This document shows, piece after piece, positions 1 to 6,955 of a stretch of 64,000 nucleotides of DNA. The notes under the pieces were generated by a model, which saw only the letters and a list, made by a program, of their open reading frames with translations, had not been told where the DNA came from and ran no database searches. The position numbers and the translations under genes are program-made. The stretch comes from Lentzea pudingi (lineage in GTDB: Bacteria; Actinomycetota; Actinomycetes; Mycobacteriales; Pseudonocardiaceae), in the NCBI RefSeq assembly GCF_014646255.1, contig NZ_BMNC01000006.1, forward strand, positions 329,502-393,501, written 5' to 3'. The stretch's first letter is position 1. Each line of letters starts with the position of its first letter.

Positions 1-1
1 G

Positions 2-1171
2 AACACGGCACAAGCGGCACCGTTCAAGGTGCTGGCGTTCTACAACGGCACCTGGGACGCGGCGCACATCGCGTTCGTCAAAGAGGCGAACCCGTGGCTC
101 ACCCGCGCGGGCCAGGAGAACGGCTTCACCTACGAGTCGACCACCGACTGGAACCGGCTCAACACCCTCACACCGGCCCAGGCGCAGGTCGTGGTCTTCC
201 TCGACGACGCGCCCACCGGGTCCGCGGCACGCGCCGGCTTCCAGCGCTACGTCGAGGCGGGCGGCGGGTTCTTCGGCTTCCACGTCAGCGCGTTCACCCA
301 GAACGCGAACGAGTGGTCGTGGTACCACAACACGTTCCTGGCCAAGGGGAACTTCGTCAGCAACACGTGGGGCCCGACCACCGCGGTGCTGAAGGTGGAG
401 ACCCGCACCCACCCGTCGACGCTCAGGCTGCCCGAGCGGTTCGCCTCGGCCGTCAGCGAGTGGTACAGCTGGGACCGCGACCTGCGGCAGAACCCGAACG
501 TCCAGGTCCTGGCGAGCGTCGACCCGTCGAGCTTCCCGCTCGGCACCGACCCGAACCAGCAGTGGCGCAGCGGCTACTACCCCATCATGTGGACGAACAA
601 GAACTACAAGATGATCTACGCGAACTTCGGCCACAACGCCATGGACTACGCGGCGAACAAGCCGCTGTCGTCCACGTTCGCGAGCCAGACCCAGAACAAC
701 TTCCTCATCGACAGCCTGCTGTGGCTGGGCGGTGGCGGCACCCCGCCGCCACAGGGTGAGTGGAAGACGGTCGTCAACCGCGGCAACGGCAAGTGCGTCG
801 ACGCCGCCGCCGCGGGCGTGGACAACGGCACCGTCATCCAGCAGTACGCGTGCAATGGCACCACGGCGCAGAACTTCCGCGCGGTGGCGACGACCGACGG
901 CTACTCCCGCGTCGAGTACCGCAACGACTCGGCCAAGGTGCTGGACGTGAGCAACGTGTCCACCGCCGACAACGCCGGCATCCACCTCTGGACCTACGGT
1001 GGCGGCACCAACCAGCAGTGGCGCGTGACGACGGGAGCGGACGGCTACTCGACGATCACGGCGAGGCACTCGAACAAGTGCCTGTCGGCGCCCGCCAGTG
1101 CGGCCGACGGGGTGCAGCTCGTCCAGGCGACCTGCAACGGCTCCGCCGCGCAGAGCTTCAAGATCGGTTAG
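2..1171 (+). CDS. ThuA-like domain plus ricin-type lectin domain protein (5' end missing)
   Basis: The frame is open to the left edge, so the start is lost. The first visible residues (NTAQAAPFKVLAF) look like a signal-peptidase region followed by the mature protein, so it is probably secreted. About 240 residues resemble ThuA/trehalose-utilisation domains (flavodoxin-like GATase fold): VLAFYNGTWDAAH, a VVVFLDD strand and GGGFFGFH. A Gly/Pro linker (GGGGTPPPQG) then leads to a ~135-residue ricin B beta-trefoil with three QxW/F-type repeats (AQNF, NQQW, AQSF) and paired Cys. The trefoil probably binds plant or fungal polysaccharide. ThuA domains are linked to sugar metabolism but their reaction is poorly known. 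The 3' end overlaps the next gene by 14 nt, tail to tail. Confidence 0.85.
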   Translation, partial: NTAQAAPFKVLAFYNGTWDAAHIAFVKEANPWLTRAGQENGFTYESTTDWNRLNTLTPAQAQVVVFLDDAPTGSAARAGFQRYVEAGGGFFGFHVSAFTQNANEWSWYHNTFLAKGNFVSNTWGPTTAVLKVETRTHPSTLRLPERFASAVSEWYSWDRDLRQNPNVQVLASVDPSSFPLGTDPNQQWRSGYYPIMWTNKNYKMIYANFGHNAMDYAANKPLSSTFASQTQNNFLIDSLLWLGGGGTPPPQGEWKTVVNRGNGKCVDAAAAGVDNGTVIQQYACNGTTAQNFRAVATTDGYSRVEYRNDSAKVLDVSNVSTADNAGIHLWTYGGGTNQQWRVTTGADGYSTITARHSNKCLSAPASAADGVQLVQATCNGSAAQSFKIG

Positions 1172-1559
1172 GTGAGGACCGTGAGCGGTTCTGGTCGTCG
1201 AGGCGGCCGGAACCGCTCACGACCACCCGTTCCGCGGGAACCGGGTCACCCGCGTGCGGTGCCCCGAGGAACCCGTACATGTCGTTGAGCTGGTGCAGCG
1301 CCTGCACCGCGTCCCGCCACACCGGGCAGGGCCACGCGCGGTGCCGCCCGTACCAGGCACGACAGGACCGGCACCGATGCCGCTCGTTGGGCTCGTGCAT
1401 CCGCAGCAGCCCCCGCCACCACGGCAGCGCGTCACGAAGCCGCTCGCGCAGCGCGAAGACCTCGTGGGGCGCGTCGGCCTGGGCGAGCTGGTCCATGGTC
1501 TTGTAGACGACGTCGATCACCGAGCGGTGGAACGACCCCTGTCGTTCAGCAAGCGCCAT
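1158..1559 (-). CDS. Small Cys/His-rich protein of unknown function
   Basis: This 133-residue protein starts MALAERQGSFHRSV. The central HRCRSCRAWYGRHRAWPCPVW region holds CxxC plus a third Cys and several His, suggesting a small zinc-binding site. The N-terminal half is helical and charged. It is transcribed divergently from the XRE/IrrE/membrane cassette that begins 140 bp away. Small proteins with this kind of Cys/His signature often sit beside XRE regulators in actinomycetes, so it may share that promoter region and belong functionally to the cassette; this is inference. The C-terminal ~20 residues overlap a hairpin and the end of the opposite gene. I do not recognise a named family. Confidence 0.6.
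   Translation of the reverse strand: MALAERQGSFHRSVIDVVYKTMDQLAQADAPHEVFALRERLRDALPWWRGLLRMHEPNERHRCRSCRAWYGRHRAWPCPVWRDAVQALHQLNDMYGFLGAPHAGDPVPAERVVVSGSGRLDDQNRSRSSPNRS
1181..1220. terminator. Hairpin at convergent gene ends
   Basis: Perfect 11-bp arms (GTGAGCGGTTC / GAACCGCTCAC) flank an 18-nt loop, just after the stop of the ThuA-ricin gene and inside the last codons of the opposing small gene. There is no T-run. It is plausible as a transcription barrier between the convergent genes. Confidence 0.45.
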
Positions 1560-1701
1560 CTCCCAGATCCTCCGAAGTTGAGACAGGGACGGGCGGAGTC
1601 TATGTTGGCCGTTGGAGGGCTTTCAACTGGCGAAAATCCACTCACCCGGATAGCCCTTTCCGTGGGTGGAGACGCTACTGCGCGCGACTGGGGAGGCGGC
1701 G

Positions 1702-2139
1702 ATGGCGGGGGAACGCTCCCTGGCCGACAGGCTCAACCACCTCTTCGCCCGCTACACCGCCCGTTCCGGCCAGGAGTACAGCAACGAGCAGGTGGCGGCC
1801 GCCATCGCGGACACCGGCGTGACCATCTCCCAGAGCTACATCTGGCAGCTGCGCAAGGCCAAGAAGGACAACCCGACGTTCAAGCACCTGCAGGCCCTGG
1901 CAGGCTTCTTCGGTGTGCCCGTGAGCTACTTCTTCGACGACGAGGTCACCGACCGCGTCGACGAGCAGCTGAAGTCGTTGCAGGACGAGCAGTCGCGCCT
2001 GCAGGAGATCGCCTCGGGCAGCGACGCGCAGCTCATGGCGATGCGCGCGGGGGAACTGTCGCCGGACCGCCGCCGCCTGGTCATGGAACTGCTCGACGTC
2101 GTCTACCGGCAGGAACAGGCCGAGCGCGGCGAGGGGTGA
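1702..2139 (+). CDS. XRE-family helix-turn-helix regulator
   Basis: A 145-residue DNA-binding protein. Residues ~5-80 form a lambda-repressor-like HTH (SNEQVAAAIADTGVTISQ, SYIWQLRKAKKDNP, FKHLQALAGFFGV). A helical, Gln/Glu-rich C-terminal tail may dimerise. The ATG at 1702 is chosen over an in-frame GTG 36 nt upstream because GGGGAG lies just before it. The gene is followed after 3 bp by an ImmA/IrrE-like protease and then, with no gap, by a membrane protein, so it is the regulator of a three-gene operon. By analogy with ImmR-ImmA and DdrO-IrrE it is probably a repressor that the protease cleaves. The fold is also like mycobacterial EspR. Confidence 0.85.
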   Translation: MAGERSLADRLNHLFARYTARSGQEYSNEQVAAAIADTGVTISQSYIWQLRKAKKDNPTFKHLQALAGFFGVPVSYFFDDEVTDRVDEQLKSLQDEQSRLQEIASGSDAQLMAMRAGELSPDRRRLVMELLDVVYRQEQAERGEG

Positions 2140-2142
2140 CCC

Positions 2143-2652
2143 GTGGCCGAACGAGAACTGCGCAGGCGGTGCCGCCGCCTGCTGAACGAGCTGGACATCC
2201 AGCCACCGCTCGACGTCGCGGAGCTCTGCCGCCGCGTCGGTGACCAGCGCGGCAAGCCGATCCGGCTGATCGCGCACCCGATCCCGGTGCCCGGCCCGTA
2301 CGGCGTGTGGATCGCGACCGCCCAGGCCGACTACATCCTGTACCAGCAGGAGACGTCGAAGGCGCACCAGAACCACATCATCCTGCACGAGCTCGGCCAC
2401 CTGCTGGCCGGTCACACGAGCGACGAGCAGGACGACCTGGTCACGGGCCTCTACCCCGACCTCGAACCGGACGCGGTGCGGCGGGCGTTGCGGCGCACGT
2501 CCTACGACTCCGAGCACGAACGCGAGGCCGAGACGGTCGCGACGATCATCCTGGAGTGGGCGTCGGTGCTGGACGCGGTGGCACCACGCGCGTCGGAGGG
2601 TCCCGCGCGCCGCATGTCGTCCTCGCTCGCCGACCGCCTGGGGTGGTTGTAG
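2143..2652 (+). CDS. ImmA/IrrE-family metallo-endopeptidase-like protein
   Basis: A 169-residue protein with a zinc-protease motif, ILHELGHLLAGH (HExxH followed by a further His), preceded by a strand-rich region and followed by a helical segment with EHEREAETVA that could supply the third ligand. This is the layout of the ImmA/IrrE (COG2856) domain. Family members cleave a partner XRE repressor; here the XRE gene lies 3 bp upstream. The GTG start at 2143 follows the upstream stop directly, so translation is probably coupled. Annotations sometimes call such genes toxin components. I infer regulated proteolysis instead, with the downstream membrane protein as possible sensor. The active-site residues are intact. 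Confidence 0.8.
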   Translation: MAERELRRRCRRLLNELDIQPPLDVAELCRRVGDQRGKPIRLIAHPIPVPGPYGVWIATAQADYILYQQETSKAHQNHIILHELGHLLAGHTSDEQDDLVTGLYPDLEPDAVRRALRRTSYDSEHEREAETVATIILEWASVLDAVAPRASEGPARRMSSSLADRLGWL

Positions 2653-3762
2653 GTGGAGTACCTGAAGGAGACGCAGGGCGTCGTCGCGATCTCCGCCCTG
2701 GCCGTGGTGCTGTACCTGCTGGCGCGCCGCCCTCGTGACCCCCGCCTGCGGTCGGTGACGGCGCTGGTGGCGGGCTGGGCGGTCGGCTACCCGTTCGGAC
2801 GGGCGGCGGCCGGCGGGCGGTGGTTCCTCGGTCTCGACCCGATGGTGTGCCAGCTGGTCCAGCACTCGATGCTGCAGATCGGCGTGTACGGCCTGATCTG
2901 CTTCTTCATCTTCTCCGCGCTGGACGACGCTCGTGCGAAGCGGCAGGCGTTGCTCCAGCTCGCGCCCCTGGTGCTGTGCATCAGCGTCATGACGTGGGCC
3001 GTGCTCGCGATCCCGGAGGACCTGCGGGTGGCGGCGGCGCGCGTGCCGAACTCGCTGGGCGGCGGCCCGACTGGGGTCCTCGCGATCACGGTGTTCTACG
3101 CGCTGGGCAACGGTTATCTGCTCTACGGCTTCGCGACGATGTTCGTGTGGGCCCGGCGGTACGCCCGTGACGCCGAACCCCGGTTGCGGCGCGGCCTGCT
3201 GATCGCGTCGACCGGATTCGCGCTGCTCGTGCCGGCGGACGCGATCTTCGTGTCCTCCAACGTCTCCCGCTACTTCGGCGAGCCACTCCCCCGCTGGCTG
3301 CTGACCGCCGCCGTGTTCTTCCTGCTGCCGGGCGTGCTGCTCTGCGTCGTCGGCGTGATCTACCCGATCGCCGCGATGCGGTTCGCGGCCACCCGCCTGT
3401 GGCTGCGGCACCTGCGCGCGTACCACCGGCTTGCTCCACTGTGGACGTTGCTGCACGAGTCGTTCCCCGAGGACGCCCTGCACCGCGTGCCGTCGCGCCG
3501 GGACGCGTTCTCGCTCCGAGGTGTCCATCGGCGCTACTACCGGCGCGTGATCGAGTGCCGGGACGGGCTCGTGCGGATCAGCCCGTACGTCGCCGAGACC
3601 CCCGAGGAACTGCCGCTGGCCGCACGGCTGCGGATGGGACTGGAGACGCGCCGGTCGGGGACGGTCACCATGCGGCTGCCGATCGCGCTGGCCGTTCCCG
3701 AGGACGAAGGCATGGAGGCGGACGTGCGGGAGCTGGAAAGACTCGCGGTGTCGTTGCGCTGA
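2653..3762 (+). CDS. Polytopic membrane protein, MAB_1171c-like family
   Basis: A 369-residue protein. Residues 1-250 hold about seven hydrophobic segments (for example VVAISALAVVLYLL, VYGLICFFIFSAL, WLLTAAVFFLLPGVLLCVVG), and the last ~120 residues are soluble and basic, probably cytoplasmic. The GTG start abuts the stop of the protease gene, so the two are translationally linked. It resembles actinobacterial proteins annotated as MAB_1171c putative transporters, which recur after XRE and IrrE-like genes. No transport motif is visible. A 7-TM plus cytosolic-tail layout next to a repressor and its protease suggests a signal receiver, but that is inference. Confidence 0.7.
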   Translation: MEYLKETQGVVAISALAVVLYLLARRPRDPRLRSVTALVAGWAVGYPFGRAAAGGRWFLGLDPMVCQLVQHSMLQIGVYGLICFFIFSALDDARAKRQALLQLAPLVLCISVMTWAVLAIPEDLRVAAARVPNSLGGGPTGVLAITVFYALGNGYLLYGFATMFVWARRYARDAEPRLRRGLLIASTGFALLVPADAIFVSSNVSRYFGEPLPRWLLTAAVFFLLPGVLLCVVGVIYPIAAMRFAATRLWLRHLRAYHRLAPLWTLLHESFPEDALHRVPSRRDAFSLRGVHRRYYRRVIECRDGLVRISPYVAETPEELPLAARLRMGLETRRSGTVTMRLPIALAVPEDEGMEADVRELERLAVSLR

Positions 3763-3764
3763 GC

Positions 3765-3834
3765 TAGGCCGTGTCGGGTCAATCCGTCCGCTCAGACGTG
3801 ACTCTCATCGAACGGATTGACCCGACACGGCCTA
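3765..3834. repeat. 23-bp perfect inverted repeat (MITE-like element)
   Basis: Left arm 3765-3787 (TAGGCCGTGTCGGGTCAATC plus CGT) is exactly complementary to right arm 3812-3834, with a 24-nt spacer. The element is flanked by TA on each side, as expected for an insertion duplicating TA. It starts 2 bp after the upstream stop codon and ends 10 bp before the ligase start. It could be a mini-transposon relic or a strong terminator hairpin; there is no T-run. Confidence 0.7.
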
Positions 3835-3838
3835 TGGT
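3833..3838 (+). promoter_or_regulatory. Putative -10 box (TATGGT) of leaderless ligC transcript
   Basis: TATGGT fits the actinobacterial TANNNT -10 pattern and ends 6 nt before the GTG start at 3845. No Shine-Dalgarno is present, which fits a leaderless mRNA. Its first TA is the terminal TA of the inverted repeat. Confidence 0.45.
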
Positions 3839-3844
3839 CCATTC

Positions 3845-4909
3845 GTGGACCTGCCCGTGATGCCGCCGGTGAAGCCGATGCTCGCGAAGTCCGTCCCCTC
3901 GCTGCCACGCGGGGACGGCCTCGCGTACGAGCCCAAGTGGGACGGCTTCCGCTGCATCGTGTTCCGCGACGGCGACGAGGTCGAGCTGGGGTCGCGCAAC
4001 GACAAGCCGCTGACCCGGTACTTCCCCGAGGTCGTCGAGCTGCTGAAACAGGCGCTGCCGCCGCGGTGCGTGGTGGACGGGGAGATCGTGCTGGTCACGC
4101 CGGACGGGCTGAGCTTCGACACGCTCCAGTTGCGACTGCACCCGGCGGCGTCTCGGGTGCGCAAGCTCTCGGTCGAGACGCCGGCGAGCTTCGTCGCGTT
4201 CGACCTGCTGGCCCTGGGCGACGAGGACGTGACCGGGCTGCCGCTGGCCGAGCGGCGGTCCCGGCTGGAGAAGGCCGTCACCGAGGTCCCCGGGATCTAC
4301 CTGACACCGTCCACAGCGGACCCGGACGTGGCGCAGGACTGGTTCACCCGGTTCGAGGGCGCGGGGTTCGACGGGGTCGTGGTGAAAGCGGTGGACGGCG
4401 TCTACGAGCCGGACAAGCGCGTGATGTTCAAGGTGAAGCACGAGCGGACCGCCGACTGCGTGGTCGCGGGCTACCGGCTGCACAAGGACGGCGAGAGCGT
4501 CGGGTCGCTGGTGCTCGGTCTCTACCAGGACGGCGAGCTGCACAACGTCGGTGTCGCCAGCAGCTTCACGGCGGCGCGGCGGCGGGAGCTGGTCGAGGAG
4601 CTGGCGCCGTTGCTGAACCCGGCCGAGCACCCGTGGAGCGCGTGGGCGACGTACGAGGGCCCTGGCATGAACAGCCGGTGGAACCCCGAGAAGCAGCTTC
4701 AGGTCGTGTTGCTCGACCCTTCGCGGGTGGCCGAGGTGCGGTACGAACACGTGCAGGGCGGCCGGTTCCGGCACACGGCTCGCCTGGTGCGGTTCCGCGA
4801 GGACAAGACGCCGGCGGAGTGCACGTACGAGCAACTCGAGGAAGTGCCGCCCGCCGAGCTGGACGCGCTGTTCGGCGAGGCGGAGCGAAGGCGGACAATC
4901 GAGCCGTGA
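3845..4909 (+). CDS. ligC: ATP-dependent DNA ligase, LigC type
   Basis: A 354-residue enzyme that seals nicks using ATP. Motif I is EPKWDGFR, with the adenylated Lys at residue 31. Motif III/IIIa (VVDGEIV, FVAFDLLAL), motif IV (GFDGVVVK) and motif V (VMFKVKHERTADCVV) follow in order. An OB-fold domain makes up the C-terminal third. The length is typical of the short ligases LigC1/C2 of mycobacteria, which back up LigD in end joining and repair. The GTG start gives VDLPVMPPV, close to the usual LigC N-terminus. It overlaps the next gene by 4 nt (GTGA). Two stand-alone PolDom genes at 22-24 kb could act with it. No Ku gene is in the window. Confidence 0.92.
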   Translation: MDLPVMPPVKPMLAKSVPSLPRGDGLAYEPKWDGFRCIVFRDGDEVELGSRNDKPLTRYFPEVVELLKQALPPRCVVDGEIVLVTPDGLSFDTLQLRLHPAASRVRKLSVETPASFVAFDLLALGDEDVTGLPLAERRSRLEKAVTEVPGIYLTPSTADPDVAQDWFTRFEGAGFDGVVVKAVDGVYEPDKRVMFKVKHERTADCVVAGYRLHKDGESVGSLVLGLYQDGELHNVGVASSFTAARRRELVEELAPLLNPAEHPWSAWATYEGPGMNSRWNPEKQLQVVLLDPSRVAEVRYEHVQGGRFRHTARLVRFREDKTPAECTYEQLEEVPPAELDALFGEAERRRTIEP

Positions 4910-5505
4910 AGGTGATCAGGCGCGACGGCACGCACGAGATCGAGATCCAGCGATCGAGGTTCCTGTGCCACGTCGCCCGCGTCACCACCGACGCCGAGGC
5001 CTCGGAGTTCTTCGCCCGCGTCCGCAAGGAGCACTGGCAGGCCTCGCACAACTGCACGGCGTTCCGGACCGCGGACACCCAGCGCTCGTCGGACGACGGC
5101 GAACCGGCCGGCACCGCCGGGGTGCCGATGCTGGAGGTGCTGACGCGCCGGGACCTGGTCGACACCGCTGTCGTCGTCACCCGCTACTACGGCGGGATCA
5201 AACTGGGCGCCGGTGGCCTCGTGAGGGCCTACGGACGGGCCGTGGCGGAGGCGGTCGACGCGTTGGGCACGCTCACCCGCGAGCGCCACGAGACGAGACG
5301 TCTCGTCTCGGCTCACGACCAGGCGGGGAAGCTCGAGAACGCGTTGCGTGCGGCCGGGTACCACGTCGCGAACACCGAATACGGTCATGGCGTCACCTTC
5401 ACCGTTCTCACGAAGGACCCGGACGACTTCGAGGTCTGGCTCGCCGCTGCGACGGGCGGTGCGGTGACCGCGATCAGGGGCGAGCCCGTGGACCTCGACA
5501 GTTAG
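4906..5505 (+). CDS. YigZ/IMPACT (UPF0029) family protein
   Basis: A 199-residue protein. The N-terminal UPF0029 domain (FLCHVARVTTDAEASEFF, HNCTAFRT, SSDDGEPAGTAG, VVVTRYYGGIKLGAGGLVRAYG) is the signature of YigZ/IMPACT proteins. A C-terminal ~70-residue ferredoxin-like domain follows. Family members bind RNA or ribosomes and have been linked to translation control, but the bacterial role is unsettled. The GTG start at 4906 overlaps the ligase stop, so the two are cotranscribed. The stop overlaps by 3 nt the stop codon of the opposing hydrolase gene. The full signature makes the family call firm; the function is not. Confidence 0.88.
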   Translation: MKVIRRDGTHEIEIQRSRFLCHVARVTTDAEASEFFARVRKEHWQASHNCTAFRTADTQRSSDDGEPAGTAGVPMLEVLTRRDLVDTAVVVTRYYGGIKLGAGGLVRAYGRAVAEAVDALGTLTRERHETRRLVSAHDQAGKLENALRAAGYHVANTEYGHGVTFTVLTKDPDDFEVWLAAATGGAVTAIRGEPVDLDS

Positions 5506-6281
5506 AACTTGGCAGCCCAGTTCAGGGCGTAGTCGGCGACCTCTTCCCAGCCTTCCACGCCCAGGACGAAGTGCGGGCGGTTCGGGAACTCCTTGATCTT
5601 GGTGATCGCGGGACCCTTGTAGCGGCGGGCGTTCTCGCGGTTCATCGACGCGGGCACGACGTTGTCGCCCTCGCTCGCGATGAACAGCAGCGGTGCGCGG
5701 TCCGGGTTCTTCAGGTCGACCTTCGTCGCGTTGTGCGTGGTGAAGTTCGCGGTCGCGGCCTGGAACAGCGGGCGTCCGGGTGCGGTGATCGCGAACCGCT
5801 GCCGCAGCGCCTCGGCCTCGTCGGCCGGCAGGGTGTTCGTGAAGGCGTAGTGCCATTCCTTCGCGGTCAGCTCGACGTTGCGCTTGACGTTGGCCGGGTT
5901 CTTCAGCACCGGCGACGCGGCCTTGAGAGCCGAGAACGGCAGCCCGAGCGTGCCCTTGGCAGGCGCCGAGTGGATCGCGACGCCGGCCCGGCCGAGGCCC
6001 CTGTCCAGCAGCTTCTGCGTGATCAGGCCACCGAACGAGTGGCCCATGATGATCGCGTCCTCCGCGTTGTGCTCGCGGATGAACTTCTCGACGTGGTCGG
6101 TGATCTCGACGACGCCGAGGCCGTTCGCGATCTCCGGGTGGGCCCGCATCTGCGCGACCTCGCCGTAGCCGGGCCAGGTCGGGGTGAGCACCTCGTGGCC
6201 GGCGGCCTCGAAGCGCTCGGCGACGTTCTTCCAGCTCGCGGGGGTCAGCCACAGTCCGTGAACCAGCACGATCTTCGACAT
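5502..6281 (-). CDS. Alpha/beta hydrolase
   Basis: A 259-residue cytoplasmic hydrolase. The N-terminus MSKIVLVHGLWLTPASW carries the HG oxyanion-hole motif, IMGHSFGG is the nucleophile elbow (Ser), and an Asp (FIASEGDNVVP) and His (FPNRPHFVLG) complete the triad. The ATG at 6281 has a good GGGAG ribosome site; a longer open frame upstream runs through the operator region and is not used. It resembles EstC/salicylate-esterase-like proteins often paired with a TetR regulator. It is divergent from that regulator, and two palindromic operators lie between them, so its expression is probably derepressed by a small-molecule ligand, perhaps its own ester substrate. Confidence 0.88.
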   Translation of the reverse strand: MSKIVLVHGLWLTPASWKNVAERFEAAGHEVLTPTWPGYGEVAQMRAHPEIANGLGVVEITDHVEKFIREHNAEDAIIMGHSFGGLITQKLLDRGLGRAGVAIHSAPAKGTLGLPFSALKAASPVLKNPANVKRNVELTAKEWHYAFTNTLPADEAEALRQRFAITAPGRPLFQAATANFTTHNATKVDLKNPDRAPLLFIASEGDNVVPASMNRENARRYKGPAITKIKEFPNRPHFVLGVEGWEEVADYALNWAAKF

Positions 6282-6300
6282 TTCCGTCTCCCTCGGTCGT

Positions 6301-6318
6301 GGAGAACGCTCGTTCTCC
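6301..6318. promoter_or_regulatory. TetR operator, site 1
   Basis: GGAGAACG-CT-CGTTCTCC: perfect 8-bp arms around a 2-nt centre. It lies between the divergent hydrolase and TetR genes, 20 bp from the hydrolase start, and is repeated 35 bp further on. Confidence 0.8.
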
Positions 6319-6335
6319 GGCATGAGTGCTAAGGT

Positions 6336-6353
6336 AGAGAACGAGCGTTCTCC
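6336..6353. promoter_or_regulatory. TetR operator, site 2
   Basis: AGAGAACG-AG-CGTTCTCC: the second copy of GAGAACG-NN-CGTTCTC, centre-to-centre 35 bp from site 1 and 20 bp before the TetR start. Two copies in a divergent promoter suggest joint control of hydrolase and regulator. Confidence 0.8.
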
Positions 6354-6372
6354 AGCACAAGGGGTTAGTGAA

Positions 6373-6930
6373 GTGACGACGGACACAGAGGCTCGCGAGA
6401 GGGTCCTAGAGGCCGCTGACCGGCTGTTTTACGCGAAGAGCGCGCACGCGGTGGGCATGGACGAGCTGCGCACCGAGGCCGGCGTCTCGTTGAAGAAGCT
6501 CTACCAGCTCTTCGACGGCAAGGACGCGCTCGTCGAGGAGGTGCTGCGCAGGCGGGAGGAGGCCATTACCGCCGCAACCATGAAGTACGTGGTGCGCGCG
6601 GCTTCGCCGGAGGACCAGGTTCTCGCGGTCTTCGACTGGATGGCGGACTCGTCCGGCACGACGGACTTCCGCGGCTGCGCGTTCATCAACTCCTACGCGG
6701 AGCTGGGGCCGTCCTCGGAACGCGTGACGGCGGTGGTGCGCCACCAGAAGTCCGGCGTGCGCGGCGCGATCGCGGCGATGGTCGCGGCGACGGGACGGCC
6801 GGAGTGGGTGGCGGACTCGATCTTCCTGCTGTTCGAGGGGGCGATGACGAACACCGCGATCACGGTGTCGTCCGAACCCGCCCGGCAGGCGCGGAAAGCG
6901 GCGCGCTTCCTGCTGGAGAAAACAGCCTGA
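6373..6930 (+). CDS. TetR-family transcriptional regulator
   Basis: A 185-residue repressor. The N-terminal HTH spans about residues 8-55 (RERVLEAADRLFYAKSAHAVGMDEL, GVSLKKLYQLFDGKDALVEEVL). The rest is a helical ligand-binding and dimer domain. The GTG at 6373 is preferred: AAGGGG lies upstream, and the earlier in-frame ATG at 6322 would place the coding region across operator site 2. The gene is divergent from an alpha/beta hydrolase, and two identical palindromes fill the gap, so autoregulation and control of the hydrolase are likely. The ligand is unknown. Confidence 0.88.
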   Translation: MTTDTEARERVLEAADRLFYAKSAHAVGMDELRTEAGVSLKKLYQLFDGKDALVEEVLRRREEAITAATMKYVVRAASPEDQVLAVFDWMADSSGTTDFRGCAFINSYAELGPSSERVTAVVRHQKSGVRGAIAAMVAATGRPEWVADSIFLLFEGAMTNTAITVSSEPARQARKAARFLLEKTA

Positions 6931-6955
6931 AGCGCGCCGCTGACCTGGCTACTGC

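Noticed and set aside
1675..3528. A 617-codon minus-strand frame
   Set aside because: Antisense to the XRE/IrrE/membrane cassette, low-complexity composition.
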